Position numbers and translations under genes: made by a program
Shown here: in pieces, positions 8,900 to 17,270 of the stretch
Layout: the number at the start of each line of letters is the position of its first letter
How positions within the stretch are numbered: position 1 is the stretch's first letter
Assembly (NCBI RefSeq): GCF_024756275.1
Contig: NZ_JANUGQ010000018.1
Location: 96,047 to 160,046, forward strand
Length of the DNA: 64,000 nt
Source: Streptomyces pyxinae
GTDB taxonomy: Bacteria > Actinomycetota > Actinomycetes > Streptomycetales > Streptomycetaceae
Direction: 5' to 3'
The notes under the pieces: generated by a model
Seen by the model: only the letters and a program-made list of their open reading frames with translations
Database searches by the model: none
What the model was told of the DNA's origin: nothing

Positions 8900-9518
8900 T
8901 CGCCGGCCGCGCGGCGTCCAGCACCGTCATGAACCATGCCGAGAACGGCGCCGACGCGTGCCGCTCGGTCAGCTCCCGGGCCGTCACGAACGCCGTCTCG
9001 GCCACCTCGCCGGGGTCCGGCAGCGGTGCCGACCGCACCAGGCCGACGAAGAGATGGTTGAACTCCTGCTCCACCAGGCCCGAGTCGGGGTCCGGATGGT
9101 TGTAGCGGACCGTGCCCGCCTCGGCGAGCAGCGACGGCGAGACGTTCAGCTCCTCGTGGGTCCGCCGCGCCGCGGCGGCGAACGGCGACTCACCCGGGTA
9201 CGGATGGCCGCAGCAGGTGTTGGACCAGACTCCGGGGGAGTGGTATTTGCCCAGGGCGCGGCGCTGGAGGAGCAGCCGGCCCTCCTGGTCGAAGAGGAAG
9301 ACGGAGAACGCCCGGTGCAGCTGCCCGGGCGCCTGATGGGCGGCCAGCTTCTCGGCCGTGCCGATGGTGACGCCCTGTTCGTCGACGAGTTCGAGCATGA
9401 TCGACTGATCCACGCCGTGCGTACCGTCCGTGCCCCCGGTGCCGCTCGGGCCGCCGGCGGGGGCGTGCGGCGAGCCGTCGGACGAGCTGTGCGGCGCGGT
9501 GGCTGGTGTGATCGGCAT
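8865..9518 (-). CDS. idi: Isopentenyl-diphosphate delta-isomerase, type I
   Basis: This Nudix-fold, metal-dependent enzyme interconverts IPP and DMAPP, feeding isoprenoid synthesis including the hopanoid operon 11 kb downstream. Key segments are visible: the catalytic Cys region SNTCCGHPYPGE (residues ~99-110), the Nudix-box glutamates in AARRTHEELNV, and the second catalytic Glu in VEQEFNHLFVG. The core matches type I enzymes. The first ~38 residues are a Ser/Gly/Thr-rich extension; translation could instead start at Met41. A palindrome (9572-9586) upstream may be an operator. Confidence 0.95.
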   Translation of the reverse strand: MPITPATAPHSSSDGSPHAPAGGPSGTGGTDGTHGVDQSIMLELVDEQGVTIGTAEKLAAHQAPGQLHRAFSVFLFDQEGRLLLQRRALGKYHSPGVWSNTCCGHPYPGESPFAAAARRTHEELNVSPSLLAEAGTVRYNHPDPDSGLVEQEFNHLFVGLVRSAPLPDPGEVAETAFVTARELTERHASAPFSAWFMTVLDAARPAIRELTGETGGW

Positions 9519-9571
9519 GACCGTCCTTCGCTTCGGTTCCCGGACCCGTTGGGGCACGCCCAGTCTGCCGT

Positions 9572-9586
9572 ACAAAAGCCTTTTGT
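9572..9586 (-). promoter_or_regulatory. Perfect AT-rich palindrome upstream of idi
   Basis: ACAAAAGCCTTTTGT is a perfect 7-1-7 palindrome, strikingly AT-rich in this GC-rich window, 54 bases upstream of the idi start codon. It is well placed for repressor binding in the promoter or leader. The cognate protein is unknown. Confidence 0.5.
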
Positions 9587-9786
9587 CGGCACACGACGGC
9601 CCGCGCCCCCCTCGTACCGGTCCGCCGCCCCGCCGGACACGTCCGGGAGCGGACCCGCGGGCGGCGCCGGCGCGTACCCGACCGGGCGCCCCGGGCGCGT
9701 ACGGGGGTCTGGGGCGGGCACCGGGCGCGAGCCGGACCGGGTACCTCCGGCACGCACGGCACGCACGCCGGGCCGGGCGGCCGGGC

Positions 9787-10728
9787 TCAGTGGCAGAGGC
9801 GGGCCTCGTGCGCCGCGTGGCCGCCGGGTTCCAGCTGGAAGGTGCAGTGCCCGACGTCGAAGTGGTCGCCCAGGCAGCCCTGGAGCTCGTGCAGCATCTT
9901 CTCGTGCCCCACCGAGTCCAGTGCCTCCTGGTCCACCACCACATGGGCGGAGAGCACCGGCATGCCGGAGGTGATCGTCCAGGCGTGCAGGTCGTGCACG
10001 TCCGCCACCCCGGGCAGGGCCAGGATGTGGGCCCGGACCTCGGCCATGTCCACGCCCTTGGGGGCCGCCTCCAGCAGCACGTCGACCGTCTCGCGCAGCA
10101 GCTTGACGGTACGCGGCACGATCATCAGCCCGATCACCAGGGAGGCGATCGGGTCCGCCGCCTGCCAGCCGGTGAGCAGAATGATCCCGGCGGCGATCAG
10201 CACCGTCACCGAGCCCAGCGCGTCGGCCAGCACCTCCAGATAGGCGCCGCGCACATTGAGGCTCTCCCGCTGCCCCCGCACCAGCAGGGCGAGCGACACC
10301 ATGTTGGCCACCAGGCCGAAGAGGGCGAAGGCGATGGCCAGGCCGCCCCGGGTGCCGGCGGGGGTGATGAACCGCTCCACCGCCTCGTAGAGCAGGAAGC
10401 CGCCCACCCCGAGCAGCAGCAGACAGTTGGCGAGCGCCGCCAGGATCTCGGCCCGGGCGTAGCCGAAGGTCCGGTTCCCGGTGGCGGGGCGACCGGCGAA
10501 GTGGATCGCCAGCAGCGCCATGGCGAGGCCCAGCGCGTCGGTGGCCATGTGCGCCGCGTCCGCGATCAGCGCCAGTGAGTCGGAGACGATGCCGCCGACG
10601 ATCTCGACCACCATCACGAGGAGGGTGATCGACAGCGCGATGCGCAGCCGTCCCTTGTATCCGGCCGCCGCGGTGCCCGCCGGCGGCGGGCCGGCGTGCG
10701 TGTGGCCGTGGTCGTGTCCTGCCCCCAT
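9787..10728 (-). CDS. Cation diffusion facilitator (CzcD-like divalent metal exporter)
   Basis: A 313-residue membrane protein expected to export Zn2+ or similar ions by proton antiport. It has a His-rich N-terminus (GHDHGHTH), six hydrophobic helices and a C-terminal cytoplasmic domain (ADVHDLHAWTITSGMPVLSAHV) typical of CDF dimerisation/metal-sensing domains. The helix-2 metal site is HMATD. In helix 5 the site reads EVLAD, with Glu instead of the His of Zn-specific CzcD proteins, a variation that could change metal preference. The final residues (HAAHEARLCH) add His and Cys ligands. Confidence 0.93.
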   Translation of the reverse strand: MGAGHDHGHTHAGPPPAGTAAAGYKGRLRIALSITLLVMVVEIVGGIVSDSLALIADAAHMATDALGLAMALLAIHFAGRPATGNRTFGYARAEILAALANCLLLLGVGGFLLYEAVERFITPAGTRGGLAIAFALFGLVANMVSLALLVRGQRESLNVRGAYLEVLADALGSVTVLIAAGIILLTGWQAADPIASLVIGLMIVPRTVKLLRETVDVLLEAAPKGVDMAEVRAHILALPGVADVHDLHAWTITSGMPVLSAHVVVDQEALDSVGHEKMLHELQGCLGDHFDVGHCTFQLEPGGHAAHEARLCH

Positions 10729-10748
10729 CGGGACGCCTCCCGGTCGTC

Positions 10749-10790
<42 letters not shown>

Positions 10791-10926
10791 GCGGGCCGGC
10801 GGCCGGCTCCGGACCGAGGTCGGCCGCGCAGCCGGTCACCGGCGGCCGCCGGTATCCGTTCCGAGACGGCAGTCAACTACGGGGCAGGGGTATCCGCAAC
10901 ACGGCAGTGAACACCGTTGTCATATG

Positions 10927-10958
10927 CTCTGACCTGCGGTTATGTCCGCTGGTCAGAG
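10927..10958 (-). terminator. Stem-loop downstream of galE
   Basis: CTCTGACC and GGTCAGAG form an 8-bp stem that continues, after one T:T mismatch, with GCGG/CCGC around the loop TTATGT. It begins 37 bases past the galE stop on the minus strand and upstream of the next minus-strand gene. A terminator is the likely role, although no T-run follows; a palindromic operator for the CDF gene is the alternative. Confidence 0.6.
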
Positions 10959-10994
10959 ATCCGTGAGAGTGGTTCGGAGATTCGCCGGAGCGGA

Positions 10995-12113
10995 TCAGAG
11001 ATCCACGCGCGTCTCCGCCGGGTCCCCCGCCGAGGCATCCGCGCGCGTCTCCGCCGAGGTGTCCGCCGAACTGTTCGCGCGCGTCTCGGCCGAGCCCGCT
11101 GCCGAGCTGTCCGCCCGCGTACCGGCCGGTCCGCCACCGGCCACCTCCGGGTGGTGCAGGCACCAGCCCTCCCAGGCCGACTCCACCATCTCCCGCACGC
11201 CCCGCCGGGCCGTCCAGCCCAGCTCACCGGCGATCCGGTCCACCGCCGCCACCGCCCGCGCGGCGTCGCCGGGGCGGCGCGGCTCCACCACCGGCGCCGG
11301 GCCCCGGCCGGTCACCTCCGCGATCAGTTCGCCCAGCTCCCGCACCGAGACGCCCTCGCCCCGGCCGACGTTCAGCGTGAGGTCGCCGCCCGGAGGCGTG
11401 GCGGCCAGCCGGCGGGCGACGGCGAGATGGGCGTCGGCCACGTCCGCGACATGGATGTAGTCCCGGACACAGGTGCCGTCCGGGGTCGGATAGTCGTCCC
11501 CGAAGATCCGCGGCGCCTCGCCCCGGGTGAGCCGGTCGAAGAACATCGGGACGATGTTGAAGACCCCGGTGTCGGCCAGCTCCGGCCGCGCCGCCCCCGC
11601 CACGTTGAAGTACCGCAGACAGGCGGTGGCGATCCCGTGGGCCCGGCCGGCGGCCCGGACCAGCCACTCGCCGGTGAGCTTGGTCTCGCCGTACGGGTTG
11701 ATGGGAGCGGTCGGGACGTCCTCACCGATCAGCTCCGCGTCCGGGACCCCGTAGACGGCGGCCGAGGAGGAGAAGAGGAACCGCCGCACCCCGGCGGCCA
11801 CCACCGCCTCCAGCAGTACGGAGAGCCCGTGGACGTTCTCCCGGTAGTAGTACAGCGGCCGCTCGACCGATTCCCCGACCTGCTTCCGGGCCGCGAGGTG
11901 CACCACCCCGGTGACCCGGTGCTCCGCCAGGACGCGGTCCAGCAGCTCCCGGTCGGCCACCGGGCCCCGCACCAGCGGAACGCCGGCCGGCAGCCGCGCG
12001 GCCACCCCGGACGACAGCTCGTCCAGCACCACGACCGGCTCGCCCGCCCCGGTCATGGCGTGCGCCACATGGGCACCGATGTATCCCGCTCCGCCAGTGA
12101 TCAGCCATGTCAT
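10995..12113 (-). CDS. galE: UDP-glucose 4-epimerase
   Basis: A 372-residue extended short-chain dehydrogenase expected to interconvert UDP-glucose and UDP-galactose (or the N-acetyl forms). The NAD-binding motif GGAGYIG is at residues 7-13, the catalytic region is SSSAAVYG with NPYGETK (YxxxK), and the LRYFNVAGA motif is present. The ATG at 12113 opens directly into the Rossmann fold. It is transcribed away from the CDP-alcohol transferase operon, but may supply its sugar donor. The last ~40 residues are a low-complexity tail of ETRADSSA-like repeats not found in typical GalE. Confidence 0.93.
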   Translation of the reverse strand: MTWLITGGAGYIGAHVAHAMTGAGEPVVVLDELSSGVAARLPAGVPLVRGPVADRELLDRVLAEHRVTGVVHLAARKQVGESVERPLYYYRENVHGLSVLLEAVVAAGVRRFLFSSSAAVYGVPDAELIGEDVPTAPINPYGETKLTGEWLVRAAGRAHGIATACLRYFNVAGAARPELADTGVFNIVPMFFDRLTRGEAPRIFGDDYPTPDGTCVRDYIHVADVADAHLAVARRLAATPPGGDLTLNVGRGEGVSVRELGELIAEVTGRGPAPVVEPRRPGDAARAVAAVDRIAGELGWTARRGVREMVESAWEGWCLHHPEVAGGGPAGTRADSSAAGSAETRANSSADTSAETRADASAGDPAETRVDL

Positions 12114-12518
12114 GACGGGAAGCCTATGCCCTCGCCCGCGCGCCCCCGGCCTGCGGTTTGTCGCCCGGACCGCCGAGCCGCCATGATGATCCCCACCGGC
12201 CGGGCGACCCGGGCGGGCGCGGCCGGGGCGACCCGGCGCCGGGGGAGCCGTCCGGTTTCCGCGAAGCGGGCCCGGCGGCCCGTACCGCGCGGGCGGCGGG
12301 GACCCGGCCGTTCTCCGGCGGCCCTCCGGGCCGTTCGGCCTCGGTGAACTCGTGCCCGCGTCCATCCGATAGCCTCTGCCGACGTGCCGCCGCCCCCGAC
12401 ACCGGGCCGAGCGCGGCACAGCCGCCCCCGTCCGTGCCACCGCCCCCGTCCGAGCCCCGCCCCCCCGGCCGTGCCGCCCGCCCGGTCCGTGCCCGTCCGC
12501 GCCAAGGAGTGAGTTCGT
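12114..12518. other. Divergent intergenic region, galE / phosphotransferase operon
   Basis: About 400 bases with no credible gene. It must hold the promoters for galE (leftward) and the operon starting at 12519 (rightward). I see no convincing palindrome or consensus promoter; a ribosome binding site (AAGGAG) lies at 12504-12509. Confidence 0.4.
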
Positions 12519-14726
12519 CTGTCGACCGCCATCCTCACCGGTCCTCCGGTACCCGGATCGCCGCTCGAAGGCGATCTGCGGTCGCTGGGCTTCGACGTAC
12601 GGGTCGCCGCCGCTCCGGCGGAGACGGCCGCGCTGCTGGCCGCCGTCCCGGCCGCCGAGCGCGTGGCCGTCGTGGACCCGCGCTTCGTCGGCCATCCGCA
12701 CGCGCTGCGGCTGGCGCTGACGGACCCCCGCTTCCCGGCCGGCGCGGTCCCCGGCGCGCTCACCGCCCAGCCGGAGGCCCGCCCCGCGCTGGCCCGGGCG
12801 CTGGCCGGGACCGCCGCCCCGGCGACGGCCGCCCTCACCGCCGCCGGCACCGTCACGGCCGGCACCGCGCCGGGCGCTCCCGGCGCCTCGGCCACGCGGA
12901 CCCCGGGCGCCCCCGGCGCCAAGGCCCCGGCCACCCCGGCGGCCCCCGCCCCGGAGGCACCGGCGGGCACGCTCACCACGGACGCCCCCGCCGCGCGAAC
13001 ACCGGCCGGCGCCACCCCGGACGCCCTCGCCGCGCAGGCCCCGGCCGACCCGGACCGCCCGCAGGCCCCGGCCGGGACGACCGCCCCGGCCCGCCCGGAG
13101 GCGCCCGCCACCGAAGCCCCCGCCGCCCCGGAGCCCACCGCCGTCCCGGCCCCGCACGAAGGCGCCGGGACGACCACCGCCCCCGGGACGACCACCGCCC
13201 CCGGGACGACCACCGCCCCCGCGACGGCGGAGTCCGCCGGCGTCCTCCCCGACGCCCTGGCGGCCGCGCTGGACGCCGACGGAGTGGCGGTGCACCGCCC
13301 CGAGCTGGGCACCCTGGTCGCCGCCGTGCCCACCGATCCGCAGGCCCGCAAGGAGACCCGGGACGCCGTCGCGGCCGTGGACGACGAGGCCGTACGGCTC
13401 CGCTCCGCCGTGAAGGCCCGGGACGGCTTCTTCACCACCTTCTGCATCAGCCCCTACTCGCGGTACCTGGCCCGCTGGTGCGCCCGCCGGGGGTTCACGC
13501 CCAACCAGGTCACCACCGCCTCGCTGCTCACCGCGCTGATCGCGGCCGGCTGCGCGGCCACCGGCACCCGGGGCGGCTTCGTCGTCGCCGGTCTGCTGCT
13601 CCTGTTCTCCTTCGTCCTGGACTGCACCGACGGGCAGCTCGCCCGCTACTCGCTCCAGTACTCCACGCTCGGCGCCTGGCTGGACGCCACCTTCGACCGG
13701 GCCAAGGAGTACGCGTACTACGCGGGACTCGCCCTCGGCGCGGCGCGCGGCGGCGACGACGTGTGGGCGCTGGCGCTGGGCGCGATGGTGCTCCAGACCT
13801 GCCGCCATGTGGTCGACTTCGCCTTCACCGAGGCCAATCACGACGCCACCGCCAACACCAGCCCCACCGCCGCCCTCTCCGACCGGCTGGACAGCCGCGG
13901 CTGGACGGTCTGGGCGCGCCGGATGATAGTCCTGCCGATCGGTGAGCGCTGGGCCATGATCGCCGTGCTCACCGCGGTCACCACCCCCCGGATCGTCTTC
14001 TGGGCGCTGCTCGCCGGCTGCGCCTTCGCCGCCTGCTACACCACCGCCGGACGGCTGCTCCGCTCGCTCACCCGCAGGGCCCGCCGCACCGACCGGGCCG
14101 CCCGCGCCCTCGCCGACCTGGCCGACTCCGGGCCGCTCGCCCTCGCCTGCGCCACCGCGTTCCGGCGGTTCGCCCGCGGGCTGCCCGCCGCCGGGCCCCT
14201 CGCCGCCGCGCTCGCCGGTGGCGCGGCGGTCGTCGCCACCGCCGCCCTCGCCCCGGTCGCCGCCCCCTGGACCGCCCTCGCCGCCCTGGTCTACGCCGCC
14301 ACCTCTGGGCTGGCCGTCGCCCGGCCGCTGAAGGGCGCCGTGGACTGGCTGGTCCCGCCCGTCTTCCGCGCCGCCGAGTATCTGACGGTGCTGATCCTCG
14401 CCGCCCGCTCGGACGTCCCCGGAGCCCTTCCGGCGGCATTCGGCCTGGTGGCGGCGGTCGCCTACCATCACTACGACACGGTGTACCGCATCCGCGGCGG
14501 CACCGGCGCGCCGCCCGCCTGGCTGGTGCGGGCGACCGGCGGGCACGAGGGCCGCACGCTGGTGGTCGCGGTCGCTGCCGCCCTCCTGGTGGCGCACGGC
14601 ACCGGCCTCACCCTCGCGCTCACCGTCCTCGCGGTGGCCGTGGCGCTCGTCGTGCTCATGGAGTCCATCCGCTTCTGGGTGTCCTCCGGAGCACCCGCAG
14701 TACATGACGAAGGAGAACCCGCATGA
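12519..14726 (+). CDS. DUF5941-type membrane protein with CDP-alcohol phosphotransferase domain
   Basis: A protein of about 735 residues in three parts: an N-terminal ~100-residue Rossmann-like domain, a ~130-residue Ala/Pro/Thr low-complexity linker, and a multi-helix membrane part. The membrane part carries the complete CDP-alcohol phosphotransferase signature, DCTDGQLAR followed by GAWLDATFD (residues ~368-398), with all four catalytic Asp. Such enzymes transfer a phospho-alcohol from a CDP carrier. The coding frame runs back to a stop, and the only start with a ribosome binding site (AAGGAG, 9 bases away) is CTG at 12519; the next start, GTG at 12663, would cut off half of the N-terminal domain. 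It overlaps the next gene by 4 bases (ATGA), so it leads a co-translated operon. Confidence 0.85.
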   Translation: MSTAILTGPPVPGSPLEGDLRSLGFDVRVAAAPAETAALLAAVPAAERVAVVDPRFVGHPHALRLALTDPRFPAGAVPGALTAQPEARPALARALAGTAAPATAALTAAGTVTAGTAPGAPGASATRTPGAPGAKAPATPAAPAPEAPAGTLTTDAPAARTPAGATPDALAAQAPADPDRPQAPAGTTAPARPEAPATEAPAAPEPTAVPAPHEGAGTTTAPGTTTAPGTTTAPATAESAGVLPDALAAALDADGVAVHRPELGTLVAAVPTDPQARKETRDAVAAVDDEAVRLRSAVKARDGFFTTFCISPYSRYLARWCARRGFTPNQVTTASLLTALIAAGCAATGTRGGFVVAGLLLLFSFVLDCTDGQLARYSLQYSTLGAWLDATFDRAKEYAYYAGLALGAARGGDDVWALALGAMVLQTCRHVVDFAFTEANHDATANTSPTAALSDRLDSRGWTVWARRMIVLPIGERWAMIAVLTAVTTPRIVFWALLAGCAFAACYTTAGRLLRSLTRRARRTDRAARALADLADSGPLALACATAFRRFARGLPAAGPLAAALAGGAAVVATAALAPVAAPWTALAALVYAATSGLAVARPLKGAVDWLVPPVFRAAEYLTVLILAARSDVPGALPAAFGLVAAVAYHHYDTVYRIRGGTGAPPAWLVRATGGHEGRTLVVAVAAALLVAHGTGLTLALTVLAVAVALVVLMESIRFWVSSGAPAVHDEGEPA
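13167..13220 (+). repeat. Three 18-bp tandem repeats inside the DUF5941 gene
   Basis: Three perfect copies of an 18-base unit encode three successive GTTTAP hexapeptides in the flexible linker. The unit length keeps the frame, so copy number can vary without breaking the gene. Confidence 0.9.
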
Positions 14727-15457
14727 TCGGCCTCGTACTGGCAGCCGGTGCCGGACGGCGTCTTCGCCCCTACACCGACACGCTCCCGAAGGCCCTCGTG
14801 CCGGTCGACGGCGACACCACGGTCCTCGACCTGACCCTGCGCAACTTCGCGGAGGTCGGGCTCACCGAGGCGGCGATCGTGGTCGGCTACCGCAAGGAGG
14901 CGGTCGAGGAGCGCCGGGCCGCCCTGGAGTCCGCGTACGGGCTGAAGCTGACCCTGATCGGGAACGACAAGGCCGAGGAGTGGAACAACGCCTACTCCCT
15001 CTGGTGCGCCCGTGAGGTACTGGGGGAGGGCGTGATCCTCGCCAACGGCGACACCGTGCACCCGGTCTCGGTGGAGAAGACCCTGCTCGCCGCGCGCGGT
15101 GAGGACCGCCGGATCGTCCTCGCCCTGGACACCGTCAAGCGCCTCGCGGACGAGGAGATGAAGGTCGTCGCCGGGGACACCGGCGTACGGCGGATCACCA
15201 AGCTGATGGATCCGGCCGAGGCCACCGGCGAGTACATCGGCGTCACCCTGATCGAGCCCGAGGCCGCCGCCCCGCTGGCCGACGCGCTGAAGGCCACCTT
15301 CGAGCGCGACCCCGACCTCTACTACGAGGACGGCTACCAGGAGCTGGTGAACCGGGGCTTCCGGATCGACGTGGCGCCCATCGGGGACGTGCCGTGGGTG
15401 GAGATCGACAACCACGACGACCTCGCGAAGGGCCGTGGGATCGCGTGCCTGTACTGA
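14723..15457 (+). CDS. Nucleotidyltransferase (phosphocholine/inositol-phosphate cytidylyltransferase-like)
   Basis: A 244-residue cytoplasmic enzyme of the sugar-phosphate nucleotidyltransferase fold. The nucleotide-binding loop LAAGAGRRLRPYT followed by LPKALVPV (conserved Lys), the metal-binding Asp in ILANGDTV, and the terminal WVEIDNHDDL motif (second metal Asp) are typical of LicC-like CTP:phospho-alcohol cytidylyltransferases. In this operon it probably makes the CDP-activated alcohol used by the two CDP-alcohol transferases; glycerol phosphate or an inositol phosphate is the likely substrate, which the sequence does not settle. It overlaps both neighbours by a few bases, implying coupled translation. 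Confidence 0.88.
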   Translation: MIGLVLAAGAGRRLRPYTDTLPKALVPVDGDTTVLDLTLRNFAEVGLTEAAIVVGYRKEAVEERRAALESAYGLKLTLIGNDKAEEWNNAYSLWCAREVLGEGVILANGDTVHPVSVEKTLLAARGEDRRIVLALDTVKRLADEEMKVVAGDTGVRRITKLMDPAEATGEYIGVTLIEPEAAAPLADALKATFERDPDLYYEDGYQELVNRGFRIDVAPIGDVPWVEIDNHDDLAKGRGIACLY

Positions 15458-16506
15458 CCCGTCTCATCCCCTCGCCGGTCGTCGTCGACATCCGCCGGGG
15501 CGCGCTGGACGACCTGGCCGGCCTCCTCGCCGACCAGCGGATCTCCGCCTCCGGCAAGCTCGCCGTGGCGATCAGCGGCGGCTCCGGCCGGGCGCTGCGC
15601 GAGCGGCTGGCCCCGCTGCTGCCGGACGCCACCTGGTGCGAGGTCGCGGACGGCACCATCGACTCCGCCGTACGGCTCGCCGACGCCATCCGGGGCAAGC
15701 GGTACGACGCCGTGGTGGGCCTCGGCGGCGGCAAGATCATCGACGTCACCAAGTACGCGGCGGCCCGGGTCGGGCTGCCGATGGTCGCCGTCGCCACCAA
15801 TCTGTCGCACGACGGCATCTGCTCCCCGATCTCCACCCTGGACAACGACAACGGCCGCGGCTCCTACGGGGTGCCGTCCCCGATCGCCATCGTCATCGAC
15901 CTGGACGTGATCCGCGAGGCCCCGCCCCGGTTCGTCCGCTCCGGCATCGGCGACGCCGTCTCCAACATCTCGGCCATCGCGGACTGGGAGCTCTCCCACC
16001 GGGAGACCGGCGAGCAGATGGACGGCCTGGCCGCCGCCATGGCCCGCTCGGCCGGCGAGTCCGTGCTCCGCCACCCGGGCACCGCCGGGGACGACGAGTT
16101 CCTCATCGTGCTGGCCGAGGCGCTGGTGCTGGGCGGCATCGCCATGTCCATCAGCGGCGACTCCCGGCCCTCCTCGGGCGCCTGCCACGAGATCAGCCAC
16201 GCCTTCGACCTCCTCCACCCGGACCGCTGCGCCCTGCACGGCGAGCAGGTCGGCCTCGGTGCCGCCTTCGCCATGCATCTGCGCGGCGCCCGGGAACAGG
16301 CCGGGCTCTTCGCGGAGGTGCTCCGCCGGCACGGGCTGCCGGTGCTGCCCGGGGACATCGGGTTCACCGCCGAGGAGTTCGTCCGGGCCGTGGAGTACGC
16401 CCCGCAGACCCGGCCGGGCCGCTTCACCATCCTGGAACACCTCGACCTGTCCACCGACCAGATCAGGGACGCGTACGCCGACTATGCCAAGACCATCCAC
16501 AGCTGA
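15445..16506 (+). CDS. Glycerol-1-phosphate dehydrogenase-like (EgsA/AraM-type Fe-ADH family)
   Basis: A 353-residue NAD(P)-dependent, metal-containing dehydrogenase. The cofactor loop GLGGGKIIDVTKYAA and the metal/substrate segments NLSHDGICSP, SRPSSGACHEISHAFD and HGEQVGLG match the EgsA/AraM family, which reduces dihydroxyacetone phosphate to sn-glycerol-1-phosphate, the archaeal-type stereoisomer. The GTG at 15445 overlaps the upstream gene by 13 bases; the next gene begins inside its end. In context it probably provides the polyol phosphate that the cytidylyltransferase activates. A related dehydrogenase reaction on another ketose phosphate cannot be excluded. Confidence 0.85.
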   Translation: MPVLTRLIPSPVVVDIRRGALDDLAGLLADQRISASGKLAVAISGGSGRALRERLAPLLPDATWCEVADGTIDSAVRLADAIRGKRYDAVVGLGGGKIIDVTKYAAARVGLPMVAVATNLSHDGICSPISTLDNDNGRGSYGVPSPIAIVIDLDVIREAPPRFVRSGIGDAVSNISAIADWELSHRETGEQMDGLAAAMARSAGESVLRHPGTAGDDEFLIVLAEALVLGGIAMSISGDSRPSSGACHEISHAFDLLHPDRCALHGEQVGLGAAFAMHLRGAREQAGLFAEVLRRHGLPVLPGDIGFTAEEFVRAVEYAPQTRPGRFTILEHLDLSTDQIRDAYADYAKTIHS

Positions 16507-17263
16507 ACTCCGACCGGTGGTGCACCCGGCGGGGGTCAAGGACCGGCGCAGCGGGGAGCACTGGGGCGGACGCCTGTACATGCGGGAGATCTCGCTGCGC
16601 GTCACCCGGCTCCTGGTCACCACCCGGGTCACCCCCAACCAGCTCACCTATCTGATGACCCTGGCCGGGGTCCTCGCCGCGCCCGCGCTGCTGGTGCCGG
16701 GCGTCTGGGGCGCCGTGCTCGGCGTGGTCGCGGTCCAGCTCTATCTGCTGCTCGACTGCGTCGACGGCGAGGTGGCCCGCTGGAAGAAGCAGTTCTCGCT
16801 CTCCGGCGTCTATCTGGACCGGGTCGGCGCCTACCTCTGCGACGCCGCCGTGCTGGTCGGCTTCGGGCTGCGCGCCGCCGACCTCTGGGGCGGCGGCCGG
16901 ATCGACTGGCTGTGGGCCTTCCTGGGCACCCTGGCCGCCGTCGGCGCCATGCTGATCAAGGCCGAGACCGACCTGGTCGGCGTCGCCCGGCACCAGGGCG
17001 GACTGCCGCCGGTCAAGGACGCCGCCGCCGAGCCGCGCTCCTCCGGCATGGCGCTCGCCCGCCGGGCCGCCGCCGCGCTCAAGTTCCACCGGCTGGTCCT
17101 CGGCATCGAGGCGTCCCTGCTCATCCTGGTGCTGGCGGTGCTCGACGCGGTCCGCGGCGACCTGTTCTTCTCCCGTCTCGGCGTCGCCGTCCTGGCCGGC
17201 ATCGCCCTGCTCCAGACCCTGCTGCACCTGGTGTCGATCCTGGTCTCCAGCAGGCTGAGGTGA
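16484..17263 (+). CDS. CDP-alcohol phosphatidyltransferase family protein (incomplete motif)
   Basis: A 259-residue integral membrane enzyme with about six helices. The family motif is visible as DCVDGEVAR followed by SGVYLDRVGAYLCD. In the canonical DG-AR-G-D-D pattern the fourth Asp should stand four residues after LD, but Ala is found there, so the proposed catalytic base is missing or displaced. The flanking ITLRVTRLL-like and TTRVTPNQLTY segments are typical of actinobacterial members. The ATG at 16484 overlaps the upstream gene by 23 bases. It probably transfers a phospho-alcohol, or a phospholipid head, within this operon. Confidence 0.87.
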   Translation: MPRPSTAELRPVVHPAGVKDRRSGEHWGGRLYMREISLRVTRLLVTTRVTPNQLTYLMTLAGVLAAPALLVPGVWGAVLGVVAVQLYLLLDCVDGEVARWKKQFSLSGVYLDRVGAYLCDAAVLVGFGLRAADLWGGGRIDWLWAFLGTLAAVGAMLIKAETDLVGVARHQGGLPPVKDAAAEPRSSGMALARRAAAALKFHRLVLGIEASLLILVLAVLDAVRGDLFFSRLGVAVLAGIALLQTLLHLVSILVSSRLR

Positions 17264-17270
17264 TCCCGTC

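Noticed and set aside
10995..14705. 1236-codon minus-strand frame fused to galE
   Set aside because: Only the last ~372 codons are GalE; the rest is antisense to the CDP-alcohol transferase gene, which has family motifs in its own frame.
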